From assembly GCA_021838585.1 (NCBI GenBank), contig JAKCDE010000006.1, positions 6,393 to 70,392 on the forward strand: a stretch of 64,000 nt of DNA, given 5' to 3'. A program made the translations under genes and the position numbers. This DNA is from Nitrospirota bacterium. GTDB lineage: Bacteria; Nitrospirota_A; Leptospirillia; Leptospirillales; Leptospirillaceae. The notes beneath the pieces are model-generated. The model was not told the DNA's origin. It worked only from the letters and a program-made list of their open reading frames with translations, and ran no database searches. Shown in pieces: positions 1-9,242 of the stretch; position 1 is the stretch's first letter; each line of letters starts with the position of its first letter.

Positions 1-1332
1 AAGGCGCTCGTAGGCTTCCGGGGCCTTTGACCGATAGGCTTGCTGATAGGAGAAGTCCATCTCCACAGGATCGATGACGAAGGATCCGCCTGGCCGCTTG
101 ATGCCGAAGCGCAGCGATATTCCTTCGTTGGGCTGGATCCGGATGATCAGTTCGTTCGGCACTGTTCCAGGACTTCCGGCCAGCCTGAAAAGAGCGAAGG
201 GAAAATCCTTGAAGACGATGCGGACGAGTGTTTCCCTTCGGGACATACGCTTTCCGGCTGTCAGGAAGAAAGGAACTCCCGCCCACCGCCAGTTCTGGAC
301 CTCGACCCGCATGCGGACGAAGGTCGGTGTTTCGGAGAGGGGTGGGATCTTGGGTTCGTTGCGATAGCCGGGGACAGGAACACCGTCGACCTCCCCGACA
401 GTGTATTGTCCCCGGACGATCGTCCGGGAAATGTCTTCGGTCCGAACCGGCTTTAGCGACCGGAGGACCTTGACCTTTTCGTCCCGGATCGATTCGGCCT
501 CGAATGCCACCGGGGGATCCATGGCGGTGAGCGTCATGAGCTGGAAAAGGTGATTCTGGACCATGTCCCGAAGGATGCCGGCTTCCTCGAAATACCCTCC
601 GCGTCCTTCAACACCGACCGATTCATGGACGGAAATATGCACGCTTTTGACAAAAATGTTGTTCCAGAGGTTTCCGAAGACCGGATTCGAGAGGCGGAAG
701 ACGACGATGTTCTGCACTGTCTCCTTGCCCAGGTAATGGTCGATGCGAAAAATCTGGGATTCATTGAAGACCTGGAGAACCTCATGGTTTAAGTCGCGTG
801 CCGACGCCAGGTCCCGTCCGAAAGGTTTTTCGACGATGATCCGGGTGAATGGGGCGGGCTTTTCCGTGGCGGCATCGTTGATTTTCGAGAGTCCGAAGCT
901 CCCGAGATTCCGGATGATTGGAACGAAATAGCTGGGCTGGGTGGCAAGGTAGTACAGGACATTGCCGCCGGTGGGCTTGCGGAATTCGTCGGAGAGAAGG
1001 GTTGTCCGGATGGCGGTGTAACCGTTGGGGTCGTCGAAGGTCATGGGATGGTAAAAGATCTTTTTCTCGAACTCGGAATAGAGGTCGAGATGGTTCGAAC
1101 TTCGGGAAAAGGTCTGGACCGAGGCCCTGAGTTCGCCACGGAACTCCTCGTGAGTCTTTGGGCTTCGCGCGACGCCCAGAATTCTCGTCTCAGGATGGAG
1201 GAGGCCGTCGACCATCAGGTCGAAAAGAGCCGGGACAAGCTTGCGATGGGTCAGGTCGCCGGATGCCCCGAAAATGACGATCGTCAAGGGAGGGGTTTCC
1301 ATGAGTGGCGGCGGGGGCTGAATTTCTCCCAT
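1..1332 (-). CDS. zwf: Glucose-6-phosphate 1-dehydrogenase, C-terminus cut by window edge
   Basis: Oxidises glucose 6-phosphate to 6-phosphogluconolactone with NAD(P)+, the first step of the oxidative pentose phosphate pathway. The reading frame stays open to base 1, so 444 codons of about 490 are present. An N-terminal Rossmann motif (IFGASGDLT, about residues 19-27) and the family signature RIDHYLGKE with its catalytic His are visible. The ATG at 1332 is preceded by GGGAGCGGGA; a second in-frame ATG at 1302 has no Shine-Dalgarno and the Rossmann strand starts right after it, so 1332 is preferred. It lies 117 bp downstream of tal on the same strand, probably in one operon with tkt and tal. 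gnd, two steps later in the pathway, lies apart at 34581. Confidence 0.95.
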   Translation of the reverse strand, partial: MGEIQPPPPLMETPPLTIVIFGASGDLTHRKLVPALFDLMVDGLLHPETRILGVARSPKTHEEFRGELRASVQTFSRSSNHLDLYSEFEKKIFYHPMTFDDPNGYTAIRTTLLSDEFRKPTGGNVLYYLATQPSYFVPIIRNLGSFGLSKINDAATEKPAPFTRIIVEKPFGRDLASARDLNHEVLQVFNESQIFRIDHYLGKETVQNIVVFRLSNPVFGNLWNNIFVKSVHISVHESVGVEGRGGYFEEAGILRDMVQNHLFQLMTLTAMDPPVAFEAESIRDEKVKVLRSLKPVRTEDISRTIVRGQYTVGEVDGVPVPGYRNEPKIPPLSETPTFVRMRVEVQNWRWAGVPFFLTAGKRMSRRETLVRIVFKDFPFALFRLAGSPGTVPNELIIRIQPNEGISLRFGIKRPGGSFVIDPVEMDFSYQQAYRSKAPEAYERL

Positions 1333-1449
1333 TCCCGCTCCCTGGAAGGGAGACTGGAGGCTGCTTGTCAATGGACGTCCTTTCCTTTGCAGGGTCGTGA
1401 ATTTGGCACCGCCGCTTCTTCATGCCGGAGGAATTCGGTGTTGAAAGGG

Positions 1450-2628
1450 TCAGACCTTCCGGACGGCAGAGATTTTTTTCTCGGTGCTTGTCCTAAGGCT
1501 TTCGAACGATTTGTTGAATGCCTCCACGCCTTCGCGTATCAGCTGGTTGTAGGCCGACTCGAGAGAGATGCCAAGGGACTGGATTTCCTCTAGGATTTTG
1601 AAGGGGTCCGGCAAGTTCCGGTCCGTCTTGTATCGGTCGATGGTCCGCATCGCTATCCCGTGGTCGGCAAAGGCCCGGAGAGTTTCTGCGGGAACCGTGT
1701 TGACTGTGTCGGGGCCGATCAGGTTCTGGACGTAGAGGATATCCGAGTATTTTGGGTTTTTGGTTCCGGTCGAGGCCCAGAGCGGGCGCTGGACACGGGC
1801 GCCCTTGTCAGCAAGGGGCTTGAATGCGGGACCTCCGAAGAGCTTCCCGAAGTTGTCGTAAACGACTTGCGTGTTGGCAATGCCGGCCTTTCCTGCAAGC
1901 GCGCCGGCTTTCCGGGCCAGGACGGGATCGGAAGCGTTGGCTTCGATCTCGGAGAGGAGCCGGTCGACCAGGGTGTCGAGGCGGCTGATGAAAAGACTCG
2001 CCACGCTATGGAGCCTGGAAGGGTTGTGGCCTTTCGCGACGTACTCCCGAAGGCCCTCGATGTAAGCGTTGGCGGCCTGGTTGTAAGCTTCCGGAGAAAA
2101 AAGGAGGGTCACGTTGATGGAGATTCCTTCCGAAATCAGTTGTCGGATGGCGGGGATCCCCTCCGGTGTTCCGGGGATCTTTACGAGAAGATTGGGCCGG
2201 TCAACCATCTGGTGAAGTTTCCGTGCCTCTTCGACCGACTCTTTCGTGTCGTGGGCGAGGAGCGGGTTGACCTCGATCGAGACATAGCCGTCGCCAAAAT
2301 GGGATTCGTCATAGACGGGGCGGAAAAAATCGCAGGCTCGGCGGACGTCCTCGACCATCAGAAATCGGATGATGTCGGTCGCGCTGTAATTCTCCCGGGC
2401 AAGCCTGGAGATCTCGGCATCGTAGTCCGTGGATCCGTTGATCGCCTTTTCGAAAATGGTCGGATTGGAGGTTATGCCCCGGATTCCGACCGAATAAATC
2501 AGCTCTCTCAGTTCGCCTGAATCCATGAGTTGGCGGCTGATGGTGTCGAGCCAAAGGCTCTGGCCTTCCTTCAGAAGGTCCGCCACCGGTCCTTTGGGGG
2601 CGAGGGGGGGATTTTGTCCTGTCGACAT
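1450..2628 (-). CDS. tal: Transaldolase
   Basis: Transfers a dihydroxyacetone unit between sedoheptulose 7-phosphate and glyceraldehyde 3-phosphate in the non-oxidative pentose phosphate pathway. The protein is 392 residues. The Schiff-base lysine sits in the signature LLVKIPGTPEG, and SNPTIFEKAI near the N-terminus is the other classic transaldolase signature. The length fits the longer bacterial transaldolases (about 360-390 aa) rather than the short 220-residue type. AAGGAG lies just ahead of the ATG. It starts 46 bp after tkt ends on the same strand. Confidence 0.95.
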   Translation of the reverse strand: MSTGQNPPLAPKGPVADLLKEGQSLWLDTISRQLMDSGELRELIYSVGIRGITSNPTIFEKAINGSTDYDAEISRLARENYSATDIIRFLMVEDVRRACDFFRPVYDESHFGDGYVSIEVNPLLAHDTKESVEEARKLHQMVDRPNLLVKIPGTPEGIPAIRQLISEGISINVTLLFSPEAYNQAANAYIEGLREYVAKGHNPSRLHSVASLFISRLDTLVDRLLSEIEANASDPVLARKAGALAGKAGIANTQVVYDNFGKLFGGPAFKPLADKGARVQRPLWASTGTKNPKYSDILYVQNLIGPDTVNTVPAETLRAFADHGIAMRTIDRYKTDRNLPDPFKILEEIQSLGISLESAYNQLIREGVEAFNKSFESLRTSTEKKISAVRKV

Positions 2629-2674
2629 TGAGAACTCCTTTTGAATGCGCGTCCCAAACCGGTTGGATATGGGA

Positions 2675-4729
2675 TCAGTCGAGGCCCAGTTCGGGCCATT
2701 CTGTTCGGATGCGCTCCATGATCTTATCAGCGGTAAAGCCGAATTCTTCCATCAGGCGGCCGTAGGGAGCGGAGGCTCCGAAGTGGTCAAGTCCCACAGC
2801 GATCCCCCGGGATCCGACATATTTCCACGAACCCAGCGTGCTTCCGGCCTCTGCGAAAAGGCGCAAGGGGGTCGCCCCCAGGACAGTGTTTCGATAATCC
2901 GTGGGTTGCCGGTCGAATAGGGTCGTCGAAGGCAGGCTGACCAGTCGCGCTGAAACCCCTTTGCCATTCAATGAATCCTGAACCTTGAGAAGCAGGGAGA
3001 CTTCGCTTCCGGTCCCGATCAGCGTGACCTTTGGCTCTCCGGGCGAATCGCGGAGGATGTATCCGCCCCGGGGAACCCCGGTCCGGATAATGTCGAAAGG
3101 AACGTCGAGAACCGGAAGGGACTGTCGGGAAAGAACGAGGGCTACCGGCATCTCGCTCTGTGCCGTGATCCAGTCCATGGCCGCCAATGTTTCGTTGGCA
3201 TCTGCGGGCCGAATGACCGCCATCCCCGGAAGAGCGCGCAGGGCGTTCAGGTGTTCGACCGGCTGGTGGGTGGGACCGTCCTCTCCCAGGCCGATACTGT
3301 CGTGGGTCAGGACATAGAGGACCGGAATGCCCATAAGGGCGGAGAGACGCATCGCCCCCTTCATGTAGTCGGAGAAGACGAGAAAGGTTCCTCCGTATGG
3401 TCGAATGGCCCGGGTGAGCGCCATTCCGTTCATGATGGCTCCCATGGCGTGTTCGCGAACCCCAAAATGGAGGTTGCGGCCGCCGGGCGTGCGAAGCTGG
3501 CAGTCGGGCTCACCCTTGATCAGGGTGTTGTTCGAGGGAGCCAGATCGGCCGAGCCCCCCCAGAGAAGGGGCTGCATCCTGGCCGCTTCCTGCAGAACGG
3601 TTCCGAAGGCCTGCCGGGTTGCCATGGGTTTTTCCGAGGGGGAGAAGGGGGATAAACGCTTCATCAGGCCAGACGGGTGGATCCCCTTCATCGCCATCTC
3701 GAATGTTGCGGCCTCTTCAGGATGGGAAACGCGATAGCGTGCGAAGAGATCCTGCCAGTCTTTTTCCAGAGCCTTTCCTCTTGTCGAAACACCGGCAAAA
3801 ATCTCCCGGACGTCATCAGGAACAAGAAAGTCGGGCGATGTCGGCCACCCGAGGTGCTCCTTGGTCCGGAGAACCTCTTCCGCTCCGAGAGGAGACCCGT
3901 GGACGTGGGCGGTGTCCTGGTAGGCAGGGCTCCCGAAGCCGATATGGGTCCGGACCGCAATCATCTTGGGGGCATCTTTTTCCTGAGGGAGCTGCAGGGA
4001 GGAGTCGGTGGCCCAGTCGAGGGCCTGACGGACCTGTTTCGTGTCGTTTCCGTCGGAGACTTCCCGAACCGCCCAGCCCAAGGCTCGGAAACGTCCCGGT
4101 GTGTCTTCGGTAAAGGCCAGATCGGTGCTCCCGTCGATCGAAATATGGTTCCGGTCGTAAAGGCAGATCAGGTTCGAGAGTCCCTGGTGTCCGGCGAAGG
4201 AAGCCGCCTCGTTCGAGAGGCCCTCCATCATGTCGCCATCGCCGGCCGTGACGAAGACCCGGGGGGAGAGGACCGTCATTCCGGGTCGATTGAACCTGAC
4301 ACCGAGATATCGGAGTGCCAGGGCCATACCGACCGCGTTGCCGAATCCCTGTCCGAGAGGACCGGTTGTCGTCTCCACTCCTACCGTGTGGCGGTATTCC
4401 GGGTGTCCGGGGGTCTTACTCCCCCATTGCCGGAATGACTTCAGGTCGTCGATGGTCAGGCCATAACCTGTGAGACACAGAAGAGAGTAAAGAAGTGCCG
4501 AGGCATGCCCTCCCGAAAGGACGAACCTGTCCCGGTCCGGCCATTCAGGATTATGGGGATTGGTGCGAAGATATTCTCTCCAGAGAACGAAGGCCGGGGC
4601 CGCGAATCCCATGGGGGTTCCCGGGTGCCCTGAATTGGCTTTCTGTACGATGTCGACGGCAAGCATCCGGAGGGTATTGATCGCCTTTAATTCCAACTCC
4701 GGAGAAAGGGAAAAGGGGGAAGAATCCAT
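2675..4729 (-). CDS. tkt: Transketolase
   Basis: Thiamine-diphosphate enzyme that moves two-carbon ketol units between sugar phosphates; it serves the pentose phosphate pathway and, in an autotroph, pentose supply for nucleotides. The 684-residue protein has the expected order: N-terminal pyrophosphate domain (SGHPGTPMG near residue 36, and a GDGDMMEG ThDP/Mg motif), a middle pyrimidine domain (THDSIGLGEDGPTHQP) and a C-terminal domain. It is first in the minus-strand tkt-tal-zwf run and divergent from shc. I saw no clear promoter on its side of the 295-bp divergent spacer. Confidence 0.96.
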   Translation of the reverse strand: MDSSPFSLSPELELKAINTLRMLAVDIVQKANSGHPGTPMGFAAPAFVLWREYLRTNPHNPEWPDRDRFVLSGGHASALLYSLLCLTGYGLTIDDLKSFRQWGSKTPGHPEYRHTVGVETTTGPLGQGFGNAVGMALALRYLGVRFNRPGMTVLSPRVFVTAGDGDMMEGLSNEAASFAGHQGLSNLICLYDRNHISIDGSTDLAFTEDTPGRFRALGWAVREVSDGNDTKQVRQALDWATDSSLQLPQEKDAPKMIAVRTHIGFGSPAYQDTAHVHGSPLGAEEVLRTKEHLGWPTSPDFLVPDDVREIFAGVSTRGKALEKDWQDLFARYRVSHPEEAATFEMAMKGIHPSGLMKRLSPFSPSEKPMATRQAFGTVLQEAARMQPLLWGGSADLAPSNNTLIKGEPDCQLRTPGGRNLHFGVREHAMGAIMNGMALTRAIRPYGGTFLVFSDYMKGAMRLSALMGIPVLYVLTHDSIGLGEDGPTHQPVEHLNALRALPGMAVIRPADANETLAAMDWITAQSEMPVALVLSRQSLPVLDVPFDIIRTGVPRGGYILRDSPGEPKVTLIGTGSEVSLLLKVQDSLNGKGVSARLVSLPSTTLFDRQPTDYRNTVLGATPLRLFAEAGSTLGSWKYVGSRGIAVGLDHFGASAPYGRLMEEFGFTADKIMERIRTEWPELGLD

Positions 4730-4945
4730 GGGATTTCTCCTAAAGGGCCTGTCGAGCTGGAAAAAGAACCCGTCAAGCCGGGATATGGATCACGGTGTGG
4801 AACTCTGCAAGCGAGACAGGAAGGGGAGAGCCGATCCCAACCTCCTTACCCGGTACTATTGCCTATTTCTCACCGGAAATCAAGGGAGTTTATTTTCAGG
4901 TTTACATAAAGTTTCTTATTTGACAACATCTTGTATTTTTCTCGC

Positions 4946-4974
4946 TTGACCTTTTCCAAGCCATTTGCTAATAG
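4946..4974 (+). promoter_or_regulatory. Sigma70-type promoter for shc
   Basis: TTGACC (4946-4951) and TAATAG (4969-4974) are separated by 17 bp. Transcription would start near 4981, 44 bases ahead of the shc ATG. The 4730-5024 spacer between the divergent tkt and shc genes turns AT-rich from about 4850 and holds no gene that I can support. Confidence 0.6.
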
Positions 4975-5024
4975 AAAAGGATTGTGGTTCGAATCAAAAT
5001 TTTTTCGGGGTGGCGCACTTCCTT

Positions 5025-7112
5025 ATGGATATGACGGGATCTGGAAAGACAGGGCCGGAGGGAGAGAGCCGGTCGGGCACGCGCATGCATGTGATGGAGA
5101 CCGACCGTCCGGAAACGGTGCTCCGCGAAGTTTCGGAGTCCCGGAAGGACGAGCTCGGACAGGCGATATCCCGGGCAATCTCCTGGCTGGTCTCCGCCCA
5201 GCACAAGGACGGTTACTGGGTCGCCCCGCTGGAAGCCGATGCAACGATTCCGTCGGAATACATCTTCCTGCATGAATTCATCGGCCGTCAAATGGATCCC
5301 GGCCTGCGCCGAAAAATCGTCGAGGCGATCCGCTCCCTCCAGGGGAAGGAAGGTGGTTGGCCGCTTTTCAGGGATGGCGATCCGGACATCAGTGCCACGG
5401 TCAAGGCCTATCTGGCTCTCAAGCTCTCCGGAGTCTCCCCCGGCGATCCGGCCCTCGTTCGCGCCAGGGAATGGGTCCTCTCGCGAGGCGGGGCGGCGCG
5501 TGTCAATGTTTTTACCCGCATCGCCCTGGCCATGTTCGGGCAATACGATTGGGAAAAAGTTCCGGCCCTTCCCTCAGAAATGGTTCTTCTCCCGGCCTGG
5601 TTTCCGGTTTCGATCTATTCGGTTTCCTATTGGTCGAGGTCGGTCATCGTTCCCCTCCTTTTCATTTATCACTATCGTCCTCTGACACCCCTCTCACCCG
5701 AAAGGGGAATAAGGGAACTCTTCGATCCGGCGCATCCGGACGGAGAGTGCTTCATCCCGTCGAAGAAGCCATTTACCGCCCGGAATCTTTTCCTGAGGCT
5801 CGATACCATTCTTCGATTCTGGAATCGCCACCCGATCCCCTTCCTCAGAAAAAAGGCCCTGAAGGCCGCCATGGAGTGGATGATCCCCCGGCTGGCGGGG
5901 GAGGGTGGGCTCGGCGCGATTTACCCGGCCATGGCGAACAGTGCCGTGGCCCTGCGCCTCTCTGGGTACAGCCTTTCCCATCCCCTCATGCAGCGCGTTC
6001 TGTCCTCGATCGATGACCTTGTCCTGTCCGAAGGTGACAAGGTTCTTGTGCAGCCGTGCGTCTCTCCGGTCTGGGATACGGCTCTGGCCCTGGGGGCACT
6101 CGTCGAAGCCGGACTTTCACCGGATTCTCCGGCGGTCGACCGGGCCATGGAGTGGTTTCGTTCCCGGGAGGTCCATGTGGCGGGAGACTGGTCGGTCCGG
6201 GTTCCCGCATGCGAGCCGGGAGGGTGGGCCTTCCAGTTCGAGAACGAATATTATCCGGATGTCGACGACACGGCCATGGTGCTCATGGGCATGGCCAAGA
6301 TATTTCCCTATCGTCCGGATCTGGCGGCTCGCATGGAGGGGGTTTTCAGGCGGGCCTGCCGGTGGGTGGTGGCCATGCAGGGAACGGATGGAGGGTGGGC
6401 CGCTTTCGACAAGGACAACGATATGCTGTTTCTGAACAACATCCCATTCGCCGACCATGGGGCCCTTCTCGATCCGAGCACGGCGGACCTGACGGGAAGG
6501 GTCCTGGAGCTTCTGGGATCCCTGGGATATGGCCCGGATTTTCCCCCCGCCGCCCGGGCCCTCCGCTATCTCCGCCGCGAACAGGAAAAGGATGGATCCT
6601 GGTTCGGGCGATGGGGGGTCAACTACATTTACGGAACATGGTCGGTGATTGCCGGCCTCAAAAGTATCGGTGTCGGCATGGATGAGCCCTGGATCGTCCG
6701 GGCCATGAACTATCTCGTCGGCCACCAGAATCCGGACGGGGGATGGGGCGAGGATTGCCTATCATATGCGTCGGAAGAGTTCTCGGGACGGGGTGGCTCG
6801 ACCCCGTCACAGACCGCCTGGGCGCTCATCTCCCTCCTCCATGGCGGATATGTTGATCATCCCTCCGTTGAAAAAGGAGTCCGCTTCCTGCTCTCCCGGA
6901 TGAGTGAGGACGGGACATGGGATGAGGAACTGTTCACGGGAACGGGATTTCCGCGGGTCTTCTACCTCCGATATCACATGTATCGCCATTATTTTCCCCT
7001 TTGGGCCCTTTCCCTCTACCGAAACATCAAGAAAAAGGGAAAAGCGCTGGGCCATGAGCGCGTGGCTTCCTGGAAGCTCTCCCCCTACGCGCCCATTCGC
7101 AACAGTGCCTGA
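5025..7112 (+). CDS. shc: Squalene-hopene cyclase
   Basis: Cyclises squalene to hopene/hopanol at the cytoplasmic membrane, the entry step of hopanoid synthesis. The chosen product is 695 residues, within the family's usual 630-720. The catalytic DXDD motif is DVDDTAM at about residues 412-415. Several QW repeats are visible (DGGWAAFDKDN, QNPDGGWGED and others). The frame is open 60 bases further upstream, but the start there would lie inside the promoter core; the ATG at 5025 has GGGGTGG ahead of it. Another possible start is the in-frame ATG about 17-20 codons later. hpnG overlaps its 3' end, which points to translational coupling. Confidence 0.95.
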   Translation: MDMTGSGKTGPEGESRSGTRMHVMETDRPETVLREVSESRKDELGQAISRAISWLVSAQHKDGYWVAPLEADATIPSEYIFLHEFIGRQMDPGLRRKIVEAIRSLQGKEGGWPLFRDGDPDISATVKAYLALKLSGVSPGDPALVRAREWVLSRGGAARVNVFTRIALAMFGQYDWEKVPALPSEMVLLPAWFPVSIYSVSYWSRSVIVPLLFIYHYRPLTPLSPERGIRELFDPAHPDGECFIPSKKPFTARNLFLRLDTILRFWNRHPIPFLRKKALKAAMEWMIPRLAGEGGLGAIYPAMANSAVALRLSGYSLSHPLMQRVLSSIDDLVLSEGDKVLVQPCVSPVWDTALALGALVEAGLSPDSPAVDRAMEWFRSREVHVAGDWSVRVPACEPGGWAFQFENEYYPDVDDTAMVLMGMAKIFPYRPDLAARMEGVFRRACRWVVAMQGTDGGWAAFDKDNDMLFLNNIPFADHGALLDPSTADLTGRVLELLGSLGYGPDFPPAARALRYLRREQEKDGSWFGRWGVNYIYGTWSVIAGLKSIGVGMDEPWIVRAMNYLVGHQNPDGGWGEDCLSYASEEFSGRGGSTPSQTAWALISLLHGGYVDHPSVEKGVRFLLSRMSEDGTWDEELFTGTGFPRVFYLRYHMYRHYFPLWALSLYRNIKKKGKALGHERVASWKLSPYAPIRNSA

Positions 7113-7893
7113 GTCAGTCGGACGCTCCCTTTTTCCCCTTCTTGTCGTCACGGCGCTCAGGGACGAAGCGGTGGCATTTTGTCGCGGAGTGGGTTCTCTC
7201 TGCCGTCCAATGTCCTTTGTTCAAGCGGAAAGAGGTCTTCGGCGCGGGAGCCTGACCGGAGGGACCTTCCTCCCCGTCGTCTACCTTGGACCGGGGCCGC
7301 AAGGCGTCAAAAATCTTGAAAGGCTAATTTCTGGGGGAGAAAAAGGCCCGATTCTGTTTTGCGGGTTCGCTGGAGGGCTTTCTCCAGAGCTCAAATCCGG
7401 AGAGGTTCTGGTCGCCAGCCTGGTAATGAGACCCGGGGAGAAGGCGGGCTCCGTCCCTGTCCCCGACTTTTTGCCGCCCCGCTATCGCAAAGGGACGTTC
7501 GTGACCGTCGACCGTCCTGTCGCTAGCTCTCGCGAGAAGGCCGTTCTTCGTGCGCAAACTGGGGGGGATGCTGTGGACATGGAGAGCGCCGGATGGCTGT
7601 CCTGCGCTGAAAGGCACGGAATAGAGGCCTGGACCGTGAGGGTCGTGTCGGATGCGGCGGAGGAGTCCCTGCCCGCCGAAGCGATGTCTTTTGTCGACGA
7701 CCGGGGAGAAACTTCCCTTGGGACGGTCCTCGGAACCATCTTCCTGCATCCTGCCGTTCTCATCTCTCTTTTACGTCTATTCCCGGGGATCCGGAGGGCC
7801 CATGCAGCTCTTGGGGATCTGGGAAGAACCATCTCCGGTCAGGCCGGGAGCAGAATCCCTTCGGACAAGGGGTTCCGGCGAGGATCGGACTGA
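7054..7893 (+). CDS. hpnG: Hopanoid-associated nucleosidase/phosphorylase HpnG
   Basis: Family of nucleoside phosphorylase-like enzymes that remove adenine from adenosylhopane to give ribosylhopane. The 279-residue protein shows the fold's GFAGGL motif (about residues 107-112) and the MES signature DAVDMESAG used by the family to hold the ribose. The ATG chosen at 7054 lies inside shc (59-bp overlap); the frame is open further upstream but only as antisense-like sequence. The enzyme's usual partner HpnH, the radical SAM protein that makes adenosylhopane, is not in this window. The C-terminal ~60 residues are basic and poorly conserved. Confidence 0.85.
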   Translation: MSAWLPGSSPPTRPFATVPESVGRSLFPLLVVTALRDEAVAFCRGVGSLCRPMSFVQAERGLRRGSLTGGTFLPVVYLGPGPQGVKNLERLISGGEKGPILFCGFAGGLSPELKSGEVLVASLVMRPGEKAGSVPVPDFLPPRYRKGTFVTVDRPVASSREKAVLRAQTGGDAVDMESAGWLSCAERHGIEAWTVRVVSDAAEESLPAEAMSFVDDRGETSLGTVLGTIFLHPAVLISLLRLFPGIRRAHAALGDLGRTISGQAGSRIPSDKGFRRGSD

Positions 7894-9242
7894 TGGGAAG
7901 AGGCGTGGTGTCGCGATCGCTTTTGGGAGCGCTGGCGGTGCTCGCCATCATCTTCCTTCCTGAAGGTAGGCCGGCCTGGGGGGGAGGTGTTTTTCCCGGC
8001 GTCCCCCCAGCTCCAGTGGCGACCTCTCTCGGTCCCCAGGGGCTGACCTTTCCGACTCTTCCCATCGGATCTCCTCCCCCTTTCAGCTACAGCACCCCGT
8101 TCGACAACACCGTGGTGGTCCCCCTTCCGGCGATCGGAGACTCTTACAATTCCGGGGTGACCTACGGCACGATCGTTCCAATTCTCTATGCGAAGCCCTC
8201 TGGCCGAATCACATCGATCTTTGCTCCTTCGGTCATGTACAACTCCTACATGGGTTTGGAAACCGGATTCCGGTATTACCGGTATTACAAGGGCAACCTC
8301 AAGCGGTGGCATGTGATCGCCATTCAGTCCAACTCCATCATGAATTTCTACGAGTTCCACTACCGGGATCTGTCGATGGACAATGGGCGGTACATCGTCG
8401 ATGTGCGGGTGAAGGATTTCAAGAATCCGACGGCGCGATTCTACGGGATAGGGCCGACTTCCTCCTTCTCCGACCAGTCGAATTTCACCCTTGCCACGAC
8501 CTCGGTTCACGGGACCTTTGGCGAAAACTTCGACGATCAGAAAATCCGGGTCTGGTTCATGGAGCGCTATCGAAGTTATGGCGCCTCACCGGGGCAGGTC
8601 CCGAACATGCCCTACACGGGGCTCCTTTTCCCGGATGCCCCGGGATTCGCGACCGGTGCCCAGATTCTGACCCATCGGGTCAACGCCACCTACGATACCC
8701 GGGACAACCATCTCATCCCGTCTTCCGGAACCTATGCCAGAATCTTCGCGGAGCTCGACAACAACATGACTCCGGGGCAGGGGAGCCTCTTTGACCGGTT
8801 CGACGCCGAATACAAGTACTGGCTGGCCCATGGGAGCAACGACCAGGACATCCTGGCGATCCGGGCCATGGTCAACCTGATGAATGGGCCCAATATCCCT
8901 TTTTACGCCATGAGCATGCTGGGCGGCGCCTACACACTCGAAGGGTTCGGGACGGGACGCTTTTATGATTACGATGCGTCCCTGTTCAATATCGAGGAGC
9001 GGATCGCCGCCTTCGACATGAGCCTCTTCAATGTGGAGTCCGAGTGGCAGGTGGCCCCTTTCCTTGGAATTGGCGAAGTTTTCAGGGACGCGAACCAGGT
9101 CACTCAATGGGGAAACTACGCCGTCAACCCGGGAGTCGGTTTTCGCGCCCTGGTCAAACCCAATGTCGTGGGGCGTCTTGACATCGGATATTCGACCGAG
9201 GCGGGGGCCGTCACTTATGTGGGGATAGGGTTTCCTTTTTAA
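7893..9242 (+). CDS. Outer-membrane beta-barrel protein, Omp85/D15 surface-antigen type
   Basis: 449 residues with an N-terminal signal peptide (hydrophobic segment about residues 9-22, then a proline/glycine-rich linker). The rest is built of alternating aromatic and polar strands typical of a barrel. RVNATYDTRDNHLIPSSGTY matches the start of the bacterial surface antigen (Omp85 C-terminal) barrel, and the chain ends in a terminal phenylalanine as barrels recognised by BamA do. I see no POTRA repeats. Its ATG overlaps the hpnG stop codon (TGATG), so it is in the shc-hpnG transcript. The location suggests a role in outer-membrane assembly or lipid handling, but this is inference. Confidence 0.75.
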   Translation: MGRGVVSRSLLGALAVLAIIFLPEGRPAWGGGVFPGVPPAPVATSLGPQGLTFPTLPIGSPPPFSYSTPFDNTVVVPLPAIGDSYNSGVTYGTIVPILYAKPSGRITSIFAPSVMYNSYMGLETGFRYYRYYKGNLKRWHVIAIQSNSIMNFYEFHYRDLSMDNGRYIVDVRVKDFKNPTARFYGIGPTSSFSDQSNFTLATTSVHGTFGENFDDQKIRVWFMERYRSYGASPGQVPNMPYTGLLFPDAPGFATGAQILTHRVNATYDTRDNHLIPSSGTYARIFAELDNNMTPGQGSLFDRFDAEYKYWLAHGSNDQDILAIRAMVNLMNGPNIPFYAMSMLGGAYTLEGFGTGRFYDYDASLFNIEERIAAFDMSLFNVESEWQVAPFLGIGEVFRDANQVTQWGNYAVNPGVGFRALVKPNVVGRLDIGYSTEAGAVTYVGIGFPF

